This document shows, in pieces, positions 10,150-20,219 of a stretch of 64,000 nt of DNA. The notes beneath the pieces were generated by a model. That model did not search any database, had not been told where the DNA came from, and was given only the letters and a program-made list of their open reading frames with translations. The DNA is from Takakia lepidozioides (Eukaryota > Streptophyta > Takakiopsida > Takakiales > Takakiaceae): contig CM060733.1 of the NCBI GenBank assembly GCA_030704615.1, forward strand, positions 62,186,001-62,250,000, written 5' to 3'. The translations under genes and the position numbers were made by a program. How positions within the stretch are numbered: the stretch's first letter is position 1; every line of letters begins with the position of its first letter.

Positions 10150-10583
10150 CAGACCAAGGGCGAGGACCTAACGGGGAAGAACTGTGTTACTATTGTAATC
10201 AGGCAGGCCATCGCAAGGCAGCCTGTCCATTCTGGATCAGACACCAGAATGAGATGAGAGCTCCTGTGAATGAGGGGCCAGTGGTGGCAGCTCACATGGT
10301 TAGGCCATGTGTTGTACCAGAAGTAAGTACAATGATAGTAACCAGAAGCAAAGCCAAACTAATACCTCCAGTAGATGAGGAAGATGATGATAATGAAGAT
10401 GGCAGTGATGTGCCTGAAGATGATGAGGCTTGGAGAGATGAGAAGGAACTGCACAAGGAAGTGGCAGATACCATAAGGGAAATGCAGAAGAGTACTGATA
10501 TTCCTATGGCAGATTCCTCTGATTCTGAAAGAGAAGAGGAAGTGAGTGAGGATGAAGGGAAGAAAGAAGTTGCAGAAATATAG
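10150..10583 (+). pseudogene. Ty3-A gag nucleocapsid end
   Basis: The region begins inside gag. Around 10,180-10,250 a CCHC zinc knuckle can be read (C-YY-C-NQAG-H-RKAA-C), the nucleocapsid signature that binds RNA. A following acidic Asp/Glu-rich spacer runs to a TAG at 10,581, and the frame continues in phase into the protease. The knuckle lies in a different frame from the acidic part, so there is a frameshift near 10,250. This belongs to Ty3-A, a second copy of the family, whose 5' part is missing. Confidence 0.65.
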
Positions 10584-10598
10584 AGTAATGAAGGGACT

Positions 10599-11383
10599 TT
10601 GGCTGAAGTAATATGCCAGTCCAAAGCGGAGATTACCATTGGACAGCTATTGGCTGTGGCACCTTATTGTAGACACAGGCTGTATCAAGCAATCAATCGA
10701 ATTGCCCATGTGACAGGGAACACAGACCTGAACAGCAAGGTGACCAGTTATAATGTGAAGCCGGAAGGGCGAGAAACAGTCATGGACTTTGATGATTCTA
10801 TGCCAGTAATCGAATTGAGAATTGGAAGCACAGAAGTAACTGATGTACTGATAGATGGAGGCTCTGGAGTGAATATCATGACAGACCAATTAAGGCAGAA
10901 GCTTGGTCTAAGTAACATGAAACCAGCCCCATTTACAATAACAATGGCAGATCAAAGAAGTGTACAGCCATTGGGATTGATAAGAGGAGTTAAGATACAG
11001 ATTCAAAAGATGCTCTTTATGATCACAGTAACTGTGTTGAAAATGGATGAAGTCATGGAAGCTTACTCCTTATTGTTGGGACGTCCGTGGCTGAAACAGG
11101 CCAAGGTATTCCATGACTGGAATTCCCAGTTACTAACTGTGCATGATGGGATGCACAAGATACAAATTACCACTAAGAAATCTAGTAGATTACCTGCTAC
11201 GAGAAGACCTCGAGGGGTCAAGGAGTATGACTGGAGGGGAGGACATGAGGAGCAGGAAGCTACCATGTTCGCTGCACACCCAGAGTGGGAGCAGCTTGCA
11301 GAGATGCAGCTGGAAGGCCTAAGTTGTTTAAAAGGTATCTGCTGTGGTGTAGTGACAGCAACACCAATTGAAGGTGAAACAAG
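10599..11383 (+). CDS. Ty3-A aspartic protease, cut by MULE-A1
   Basis: Retroviral-type aspartic protease that would process the polyprotein. The active-site motif is VLIDGGSGVNIM (about 10,840-10,880), and the second family motif is LLLGRPWL (about 11,073-11,096). The protein continues with the protease-RT linker until codon GGT GAA ACA, where MULE-A1 is inserted. The matching continuation of the linker is found on the minus strand from 40,058 downwards. A parallel, uninterrupted copy is at 62,839-63,855 in Ty3-B. This is an internal part of a polyprotein, so the 10,599 start is only the first Met after the upstream TAG. Confidence 0.75.
11375..11383 (+). repeat. Target-site duplication TGAAACAAG (left copy)
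   Basis: TGAAACAAG precedes the GGGGGCT end of MULE-A1. Its partner, on the opposite strand, is at 40,050-40,058, at the end of MULE-A2. Nine bp is the classic MULE duplication length. It joins Ty3-A sequence on both sides in register. Confidence 0.8.
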
Positions 11384-11470
11384 GGGGGCTGCTATTTCAT
11401 GAGCCATGAGCCATGAGCGGCATGAGCCATGAGCAGAGTCGTAAGTGTGGAAAAAAACATGAGCAACACT
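11384..11470 (+). repeat. Left terminal repeat of MULE-A1
   Basis: GGGGGCTGCTATTTCATGAG followed by several copies of CATGAGC in direct and slightly changed form. The innermost 13-bp core CTATTTCATGAGC is shared with the right end, with every MULE-A copy and with MULE-B. Confidence 0.85.
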
Positions 11471-11846
11471 ATTTTTCGGAAATGAGTGTCCGCGGGAATA
11501 GGGTTTAGGGTGCCACGGTCATAGGGGGAGAAGGACCTCCCGATGAAGGAGGTTCGGCAATGTTATTTAGAATTATATATTGAAAGGCAATGTTTCGCAA
11601 ATGGTAGGGTGGTACTGCTCTGTACAATGGGGGCCCATTTCAGCCTACCAGCCACTTGCAAAATCCACCCACACTCCCAATCCCAAACGAAATGAGCAAT
11701 GACGCATTCTCGGAACGATGGACATAGAATAGAATAAAAAGAGGGCACAATGAGGTTTTTATTGATCCACATGAATTGCATTTGAAGCACGTCTATTGTG
11801 CTGATTGTGCAATCAAATCTTTAGCCCTGTGCCTACTGAATACAAG
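11471..11846 (+). other. MULE-A1 left subterminal region without gene
   Basis: AT-richer non-coding DNA containing the 3' end of P1 (TTTTATTGATCCACATGAATT region, likely polyadenylation area on the minus strand: AATAAAAA at 11,757). Nothing else recognised. The same DNA is at 62,055-62,430 inverted. Confidence 0.5.
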
Positions 11847-12683
11847 TCACGTTGTCAATGGGACTTCGACTGCTCTCAGAACTAGCTCATGAGTCATGGG
11901 GCTCCTCCAGGTAAAGTCGATTGCAGCCGTTGTACTGCCCCTAGTGATGTTCACCACAATGTCCTGCCCTTCAATCATACCACCATCGAATATGGAAATC
12001 TTCACGTTTTCGTCGTCCACACCAATGCGAATGTCCCCATACAATGGAGAAGAGGAGCGCACTCCTTCAGGAGAATAGGTCTCTCCGATGGAGTCCACCC
12101 ACGTCCAGTGGCAGCAGTTCCACCGCAACAGCATAGCAGTGCGCTTTCTTCTGCATAGGTGACCGTCGTAGCTAGGAAAATCGGAATCGAGGATGCGCAG
12201 GAGCCACGGACTCCTCAGACCAAGATCGTCACCCCGCTCGAAGGCGTAGTGGCCTAGGATATACTCAAAAGCCACCAATGTTTCCACAATCGAACCAGTA
12301 TCTTCTCTGTAATCTGTGTACCAGATAACAATGTCTCCCGATGTGGCCGAATACATTGCATAATCGATGCCTCCAAATGGGTAGTCATCCCGGTTCCGGA
12401 AGCACGGCATCCTTGCAAAGGAGGACCTGAGGACGACTTGGATGCCGATGACCTTGCGGACAGCTACGAAGCCCTTAGATTTTGGAAATGATGCGAAGCG
12501 GAAGAGCAGTCTGGCCTCCAATAATGGAGCATCTGGGTCCCACGTACCCACCGACGGAGGTGGAACGTGTTCATCACGCCAGCGGTGGATGAACCCATAC
12601 ATCTTTCTCATCAACAAGTTATAGTTTGAGATCTGCCACCGAAGTCCATCCCCCCGGATGGAAATTCGGCGCCGCATTAACAT
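11847..12683 (-). CDS. MULE-A cargo protein P1 (unknown, 278 aa)
   Basis: Open frame of 278 codons from ATG at 12,683 (minus strand) to a stop at 11,847. I do not recognise it. Its start codons lie within a half palindrome (GGCGCCGCAT), so the first 10 residues may be non-native; the next Met is at residue 27. Conserved features shared with its neighbour P2 are SGDIVIWYTDY, a YAFERGDD stretch, a Trp/Cys cluster (RWNCCHWTWVD), LYGDIRI and DGGMIEGQDIVV near the C-terminus. The alternation of short hydrophobic strands suggests a beta-rich fold; no signal peptide or membrane segment. It is transcribed away from P2, 151 bp apart. A copy in MULE-A3 (61,243-62,054) has a frameshift, so this is the better one here. 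The coding call rests on length and paralogy. Confidence 0.65.
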   Translation of the reverse strand: MLMRRRISIRGDGLRWQISNYNLLMRKMYGFIHRWRDEHVPPPSVGTWDPDAPLLEARLLFRFASFPKSKGFVAVRKVIGIQVVLRSSFARMPCFRNRDDYPFGGIDYAMYSATSGDIVIWYTDYREDTGSIVETLVAFEYILGHYAFERGDDLGLRSPWLLRILDSDFPSYDGHLCRRKRTAMLLRWNCCHWTWVDSIGETYSPEGVRSSSPLYGDIRIGVDDENVKISIFDGGMIEGQDIVVNITRGSTTAAIDFTWRSPMTHELVLRAVEVPLTT

Positions 12684-12834
12684 CGAAGAGGGGATCTTCG
12701 TCGTGTCCAGTGGCTATCGGCCCACCTGGCAGTGACTGCCCATAGTTTGCATGGCAGTGTAGGAAACTGAAACGGCTACATTCATGCAGCAGCCAATCTT
12801 CATCGGTCCAGGATCCTGTAGGGGGGAAATTTAA

Positions 12835-13536
12835 ATGTGCCCTGGAGTGTTTGTGAGGAATTGCAGCGTTAGCTTGAACTTTTTCCAGCCACCGCGCTGC
12901 TCCTCCTCCATCCGGGAGCTGCTGTCATTGAGCGTACTCCGCTACTCTTTTTCAAGGATGCCGTGCCGCCGAAATCTAGCCGACTGCCCTTATCATGGCC
13001 ACGATTATGCTATGTTCAAACCAGAATCAGGAGACATCATTGTCTGGCTCTCTGTTTTCACAGACGCTGCTGGAATCAAGCAAGAGTCTTTGCGCGCAAT
13101 GGAGTATCTGGAGGGCTATTACCGCTTTGAGCGAGGTGAGGGTGAGGGTCAATGCGGTCCGTGGGTCCTGAAAATTGTTGACCTCGATATACCAAGCTGG
13201 AGAGGGATGCCGGACAGATCACGCACGGCCTCGCTTTGGCGCTAGAACTGCTGCCAGTGGACCAGGGAGGACGGCACCGGGGAAAACTATATACGTGCAG
13301 ATCACTCCGCTCTTCCAGTGTATGGAGACATTCGGCTGAGTTGCGAAGACGAATCGCACGGGCACATGAGGCCCACAGTGACCTTGTCAATGTATGATGG
13401 TGGTATCATTGATGGACATGACATTGTCGTCGGCTCCAGCAAGGGCAGCAGAACGACCAAATTGCAGTTTACCTCGAGGTGCCGCAGCAGTGATGAGCTT
13501 GTTTTGAGGGGTATCGAAGTTCCGTCGACTTGGTGA
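12835..13536 (+). pseudogene. MULE-A cargo protein P2 (unknown), with nonsense codon
   Basis: Paralogue of P1 on the opposite strand (SGDIIVWLSVF, YYRFERGEG, YGDIRLSC, DGGIIDGHDIVV). The frame runs from ATG 12,835 but has a TAG at 13,243 where the two other copies read Trp (RTASLWRWNCCQW); it then continues in phase to TGA 13,536. The copy at 60,381-61,082 is open throughout (233 residues). Divergent with P1 from a 151-bp intergenic region that could be a shared promoter. AATAAA-type signals follow (TCAATAAACCC at 13,603). No function is known to me; two paralogues kept side by side in a transposon suggest partners, by inference only. Confidence 0.65.
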
Positions 13537-13780
13537 AGTCCATGTAGAAGGAGGAAGGGCTTAGTTTTGTCTGCAGTTGGTAAATGTGAGACATCGTGTC
13601 CGATCAATAAACCCATCGTACCTCACTTCTGTATGATTGTGTTTCATTCTGTTGAATAACTGTCGGAATTGGCCTACTGTTTACAATTTGATGTCTCATT
13701 TCTACAATTTGTCTGTCCGGATGAATATACCAGAGTAACCGGTATGAGAGTCATGTGTCAAGAATATACCAGAGTAACGC
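13537..13780 (+). other. 3' region of P2
   Basis: Non-coding. Contains AATAAA near 13,605 and two copies of ATATACCAGAGTAAC (about 13,725 and 13,764). Nothing else seen. Confidence 0.4.
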
Positions 13781-13789
13781 CATGTCGGA

Positions 13790-14530
13790 CAAGGAAATGC
13801 GGTGCCGCATTTCCGTGCCGACATGGAAATGTATGAACCGCATTTCAGTGTCGGACAATGGAATGCGGTGCATCATTTCCGTCCAGGTACACGAAATACC
13901 AACACGGGTCTATAAATTGGACAGACAACGAGGTTGGCATTGCAAATGCGGCGACGCATTTCCAGCTTGGCAATGGAAACTTCTTTTTAGACAAGGGAAT
14001 GCGGTGCCGCATTTCCGTCCAACACTTCGAAAAGTGCACCCATTTCCGACCAGCTCGATGGAATGCGTTACCGCATTTCCGTGAGAGGGTCTGCAAATGG
14101 ACAAATTGCGATGTCCGTTCTGGAAATGCGGCGCCGCATTTCCATGTCCGTCATCGACTTTTTTTTGACAATGGAATGCGGTGCCAATTTTTGCTGATGG
14201 GCCTGCAGTTCAAACAAAGACCATCCCCAATATGGAAATGCGGTACCGCATTTCCAATTCCGCCATCTCGACCTCCTTGTTCGACCTCCTTGTTCGACCT
14301 CTGTAAGCGTGGTGGCATCCATGCAATGAGCGGGAGAAGCCAAAACTGGCGTGTGGACAAAGGAAATTTTGGAAATGCGGCACCGCATTTCCAATCGGCC
14401 GATTACTTTTTACTATGCCAACATTGAAATGGAAAATTTAGTCCCACCCCTGTTTTGGAAATGCGGTGCCGCATTTCCAAAAGAGGTTCTTAGAGTTGCC
14501 AAAATTTTGGAAATGCGGTGCCCCATTTCT
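13790..14530 (+). repeat. Scattered palindromes between P2 and the ParB/MTase-like gene
   Basis: About 11 copies of the family A palindrome: half-site GGAAATGCGG, a free central dinucleotide, and the reverse complement. Centres are near 13,803, 13,952, 14,005, 14,069, 14,132, 14,182, 14,244, 14,381, 14,467 and 14,519. Spacing is irregular (50-86 bp, once 137), unlike the strict array at 20,296. The block lies between the convergent 3' ends of P2 and the cargo gene. It also contains a GGTCGAACAAGGA-type 16-bp duplication near 14,275 (minus strand). Confidence 0.8.
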
Positions 14531-14666
14531 GATTTTGGGAGCGTCGTGGTTTGGGCGATTTTGTGGCTGGAATGCACACTGGAGAGGGGTCACGAATGTC
14601 GGGGAGATTTTCCTTTATATACTCTGGAAGAGAATTTACATTTACAGAGACTTCATTAAAATTCTA

Positions 14667-17600
14667 TTAATCTTGAAAATCATCCGAATCCTCATCCTGT
14701 TCTAGACTGTCCTGCTCCGCCTCCACCCCCTCAGTGCCTTTCTCATCTCCAGCGGACTGCTCGTTGGCCAGGCTTTCGAAAATCCCATCTTCCCCTTGCG
14801 GAACTGTCCATCTCACCTCCGTTGGGTCGTCTTCCTCCCTGTCTGCGTCGCTCTCATCCGTTGAATCACATATGTACTTTCGTACCCGTCTACCTGTCTG
14901 AGCTGCTGCCAACTCTTTCCTTATCCTTCTGTCCTCCCTAGCCCTCTCCAAAATCTGCTCTACTTTACTGGGATTCTCACTTCTTCTAATCAGTGTATTT
15001 GCGAGTTTAGCTGCATAACTAGGAAGGGAGTAGTCCCTCACCGGGCTCGTCATGAAGTCGGCCCTCGCAAAGAACGGGACATTCTTCCTGGCAGGAAGTG
15101 TAGGCCCTACATGTTTCGACCCGGACCCTGCAATCCTGCACATGACAATCATCAACGAGACTAATGAGAACCACAGTCGGGAAATTCGTTTGACAAAAAT
15201 GACCCAAAAGGCTTTGCAAACTTACAATGTTTGCACTCACTCGTATTCCGGGTTCTCCTCCGCATCAATGTCCACTGTGTCTTCCTCGGACTCCGACGAA
15301 TCCGAGGAGACTTCCGCTCTGTTGGGAGCCTTAACATTCCGTTGCAGCCCTTCCAGATGGGATCCCCACACGGATGAATCCTCCTCGTAGGCAAAGAGGT
15401 GCCGGTCGGAAAACCGCCCAGCCCACATTGAGGCACCTGTTACAATGCCATCCACACATTACCACATGGCGCTTCAGATGTTGCGAACTACATCCTAACG
15501 AGAATTTGCAGAACAGCATAGATCAAGATTCTGCATACCTGTCCCACAGATGAGGTCGAGCACTGTGCCCTCCACGTCTGTGCATGTCTCCATAATTGTC
15601 TGAATGAAGGCAGGGCTCCGAGTCCGTGAGTATCGCAGGGGTTCCGTTGAAGTGAGGCTATGAGGGAGAAGTTCCTTGGGAACGTTGTTGAACAGAACGT
15701 CGTAATCGAGGGGGTCGCAGTTCGGGTCAACCTTTCCTCCCTCCTTCCGGAAAGCAAAGGTGGAGTTCTCCTTCACAAAGCAGTATGCATCGAACTGCTT
15801 CGTCTGCATACACAGGGGGAACGATTAGAAACCGAATGCGGCACCGCATTTGAAAACACCCAAGCAAATGAATGGACGAGTGCCAGTGTCGTAATCACCT
15901 TCTTCCCTTCCGACCGAAGGCCCAGCGTGTTGATGCACGTCCACTTCTTTTTCAGAATCGGGACGGCGCTCTTGCGGGTCCACTTCGCAATTCCTGTCTG
16001 AGTGTTTTTTCCTCTGCTCGCCAGGACAACCACATAGCCTCTGTCGTCCAACACCATGCGGGCAAGCCCGAATCCTTTCTTCCAAAAGTCCTCCGAGTAC
16101 CTGTTCCAAGATGGCAAAGCTTGCAGTCCTTCCACAGGCTCTCCGTCCGGAATATCCAAGATGATCATATCGCAAGACCACTCGGTGGCATTTCCGCCCC
16201 TCCTACAATCCTTGTCTGCACACACCCTCTCAAAGAACGAGACCATATTCTGAAATCCTGGGGTGTCGGAAGGCTCTTCGGCAGTCGCCTTCTTCAGTGC
16301 TCTGCCCTTCAGACCCTCCATGGTCTTCATGTATGCCAACTTGGCTGCCCGTCCATCCAAAGCCGCCAAGAAACTCTCATTTACACACTGGACTACTGTT
16401 TCGGGAGCCACTTTCGGCCTCTTCATTTCCACCGGCTCGAAAGGGTGCCCCCTGGGGGGTTGAAGAGTGCCTTCTTTGCCGAGCTAGTTCTCGTGCCTCT
16501 CGTGACAACGGTGGGCACAGGGGAGGCAGCCTGCGTTTGGGGGGGTGGGCTGGTTGCAAAGTCTCCATCGGAGTCCTCTTCCTCACCCTCTTCCTGAACA
16601 GGCTGTTTCTGCTTCTTCGTTTTGGCGGGTGTCACAACAGCTGCTCCTTGCTGGCGAGTCCTCTTCTTCGACCCCTTCTGTTGGGCTTGCACAGCTGCAT
16701 CCACCGTCTTTTGTGCCATCTCAGCTGCCTTTCTGGATTCTTCCAGAGCAGCAGATTCCTTTGCCGACTTTGGCCCAGCAGGGACACGTCTTTCCTTTCT
16801 CTTCTCTTCTGCCAAGGCGTGCAGATCTTTTCAGACTCGTCAACAATACCGCCAGACATATCCAGGTACCAGGGGCATCCAACGAGATGCGCGGGATGCC
16901 ATTGTTTCTGCATCTCGGGTGTGTAGACACAGCTTGGGCCCGCCACGGTCCAAGCCATGAAGAACGGGGGCTCTTGAGCCAGGGCCCCTGTCTGAAGGAG
17001 CACGTATTTCATATACTTGCAAGGCAGTCAGCATGCGTGAGCATAAGATTGGACGAACCTACTGGCAGAGTGCCACCGAAAACATAAAATGCGAATGCGG
17101 TGCCGCATTTCCGAGACAAACCTCGTAACCAGGCTTCGCATACAAGGGCAGCTGTGCTTAACTGTAAACAATTCGCATTGCAGCTTTCCCCGCTCCCTCC
17201 TGATGTGTAAACTCCACGCTCCTTCTTGCTGTCTGTAGCTCTCTGGCGAAAATGTTGTCCTTGTACGCACATCTGAAACGTGTCACGTAGTCTTCCAATG
17301 TCTGTGTTCCATCCCATTTGACGTACAAGCCGAACGAATTTGTGTGCATTACGACTTGCTCCTTCGCATTCGACATTACCTGCGATTCCCACATGCATTG
17401 TCACGTAGCAGTTCAGGGAATTCATTTCAGAAAAGCAAATCTGGGGAAGTACCTTGAATTACCTGGAACCACCAAGTCATGCGGTTGAGCCACACATCCA
17501 CTGCAGGGTCGGAAACTTCCAGTGGAAAAGACCACATTGTCCTTATGCTCTCGGATGCATTCCAGATCGACAGCCACCGTGTCTGCCATTTCCGATCCAA

Positions 17601-19872
17601 TGTCAGGAGCTGGAAGAGAGTGGCTATTGCTAGGAAGGAACTTCAGTGCATTGAAACCTCACCTTCTCTTTCGCCTCAACACATGCCGTTGAGAGGTGAT
17701 GCAGTTTCTCCAATTGCATGGTCGGCTGCATGGCCCGAGAATAGTGTTTTGCAATCTCGGGGATGAAGTCCTTTCCAAGTGCCGGATCTGCAATTGCCAC
17801 CAGCTTCACAAGCTTTGACTTGTATTTGGTTCTGGACTTGACACCGGCTTCCTTCAAGTGCTCAGTCAATGACTGCAACGTTTTCACCTGCCCCTCACTT
17901 TCCATGAAGAAGCGTTTGGCATGGGCCAAATCCAGCTTGATGTTTGACTGCCAACAAAAACATGCAGAAGCGTTACATTCGATTCATGTGGAAAGATTAC
18001 TGGAAATTTCAATCTGAAGGATGAGCAGAGGGAAATCGGAGGACGACTTACTTCGTATATCACCTCCACCATTCCATCCATAGTGAGACGATACCATGTC
18101 CGGTCAGTTTTTGCCACGGCTTTCTGAATGAGCTCGGGCTCCAGCATTTCCGCAAACATGTGCGGATCAGTGAGACCAGTTTTCCTCACCCTGTACAGCA
18201 TATGTGCCATGTGGGTATGCACGTACGCATTTCAGTGACCCTGCAAGGCACACTCTCCAGTTCAGTACACGAAGCACGGAAACAAAACAGATTGGAAACC
18301 GAAATGCGGCACCGCATTTCGAACGTGCTTGGGAGGGTATGAGTATCTTACGAGTTGAGGTCCGCCATGGCATTCTTGAGCAAGGAGGAGTCTGCCGCCT
18401 TCACCTTGAGGATGACACACTCCACCATGTAATGCCAGCCAATGTGCTTGGCATGGTTCTGCTTGATGTACTCCCACCAGGCGAGAAGTCGGTGATTCCC
18501 GTCCCACACAAAGAACATTTTACCCGACATATGGCCGAAGTCTGGATCACCCTTCAGCGTCGCCTCGAATTCGTTGTTGCGAGTGTGCCAGTGGGTATCC
18601 CACGTTGACAATTCATCGGCAGTGGGTCCACGAGTTTCGCCGTCCTCATTCTCAATGGAAACGTAAAACGCTGCCGATCCCAGACGGTACCCTTTTCGAA
18701 ATGCGAACTTGAGCTTATCCACATCTCCGGGAAGGGCCTGCCTGACGATGGGAAGGGAGACCATGCGACAGAGTGGGATTCGAAGAGTCCGCTGGAATAC
18801 CCTGCTGCCCAGAACTCTGCCAATGCTACTGTGTGTCTCCTCCAACATTTTATCAGCTGCACTTTTGAAATCCTCCGGAGACATGTCTGTAGGTGCCGGT
18901 AGTGGCTGAGCAGCTGGAGCATCCTCAACTGGAGCTGCACTCTGGGGCCTGTCTGCGGGCAATTCTGCCATTGCAGAGGCCTCCTCCGGGCCTGCTTGCT
19001 CATCGGTGGTGAGGTCTTGCTGCGAACGTTGAGCGGCAGCACCCTCCTCCGGTACCAAATCGACAGAAACGGTCGATCCCATTGCCTTCGCTGCAGCAGA
19101 GTCGGCCCCAACATCTGCAGGCGGGAAATCCTCCAGGAACTGAGCTTCAGCTCGTGGAAGCGGTTTTGCGGGAGATTGTTCGGCCGTCGCCCTGATTGCC
19201 TTCTGCTTCCTCATCCTTGCAGGTGAAGGTGTCTGCTGCAATTGAATCTGTCTTTTACCTGCTGCTTCATTCGCGTTGGTGGGGGTGAAGCGGCCTGAGC
19301 CGGTTCAGAAACCAGTAGAGGGACGGGCTGCTTCTTCTTCGACTTTGCTGGAGAAGGGCCCGACCCTGCTGGCGATCTCCATGACCGAAGAACGCGAGTC
19401 GATCTCTGGGGCTTTGAACTTGCCCTTCGAAGCCGCGTCTTTGAAACGCACAGGGCTAGGCCCGGCAGGAATACCCGCGCTCGGGGATCGGGTGGGTGTA
19501 CGTGCTGCAGCTAGCTCCTCGGACTCTTCCTGCGGCTCTTCGGATTCCTGCGATCCCTCCAGCACGTCCACCTTTCCTGTTAGGCATGCAAACATGTTCT
19601 GCATTCAAGTCTCCTAGCATTCAGTCTAAGAATTACAGAAGCAAAATGGGGGGTTCGGTGCTCGATCAGCTGCGCGCAGCCCGATCGCATGGAGCTCTCA
19701 CTGGTGGCTGGGTTGCCTGAGTGGCCTGCTGCTCGGAGATGGCAATCTCCTCCTGTAGACGCATCTGCTTCCTCCCCTTCGGCATTGGCCTACGTCCGAA
19801 GTATAATTTTCGGAGCTTGCGACGAGGTCTCCTGTATGGTGCACGAACTCCCCCCCTCTCAGGTTCGAGCAT
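14667..19872 (-). pseudogene. ParB-like / DNA methyltransferase-like cargo gene, ~10 exons (MULE-A1 copy)
   Basis: Inverted copy of the gene described at 54,076-59,287, where exon borders are given. It starts at ATG 19,872 and ends at 14,667. Main exons are seen at about 18,354-19,610 (acidic N-terminus, ParB-like DGNHR near 18,500), 15,895-17,025 (methyltransferase-like DIPDGE near 16,150), 15,530-15,800 (VLDLICGTG) and the acidic C-terminal exon 14,667-15,137. It is broken twice relative to the other copy: a missing base near 19,380 (frame ends in ARPSTGF) and a missing A in a C6A2G5 run near 16,452. Three introns carry a single family A palindrome (15,840; 17,100; 18,305). The Gly-Thr-Gly loop reads CGTG here and YGTG in MULE-A3. 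The transposase is divergent, 2.1-2.3 kb away across the palindrome array. Confidence 0.65.
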
Positions 19873-20219
19873 AAGAAGAACAGAGACAGGGAAAAGGGGC
19901 AAAGAGTGCAGATGGAAAGGGCGCGAGAGGGGTGACTGAGGAGACACGACAAAAGTAGATGAAACGGCGGTGATGCACCACTTGGGTTCGAAAGGGTTGG
20001 ACGAAAGTGTCTCCTCGTGGACTTTGCGTCATTACGAAATTCGAATCGTTCAGGGTACGCCTGCCGTCCGAAAAACAAACATCATTATCCAACGGTCAGG
20101 CCGCGCCGCCTCATGCCACTTCAGTCAGATAGAGTGCAGACATGTGCCGCAATTCCGTTGCTCCACGTGTTCACATTTCAAGGCATTTCCGTCCCAGCGT
20201 CTGATGAGTTGGAGTGAAA

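Noticed and set aside
1047-10154. 5-bp target duplication of Ty3-1
   Set aside because: GTTCC on the left and CAGAC on the right do not match.
16377-17087. Plus-strand frames opposite the cargo gene (Ser/Leu-rich, up to 209 codons), and 56,900-58,081 minus (393 codons)
   Set aside because: Antisense shadows of the Lys/Glu-rich exon 7; they do not respect the splice sites and have no features.
14000-19872. Host DNA methyltransferase or chromosome-partition gene
   Set aside because: The gene lies between transposon ends in three copies, with a shared arrangement in A and B families, so it is transposon cargo.
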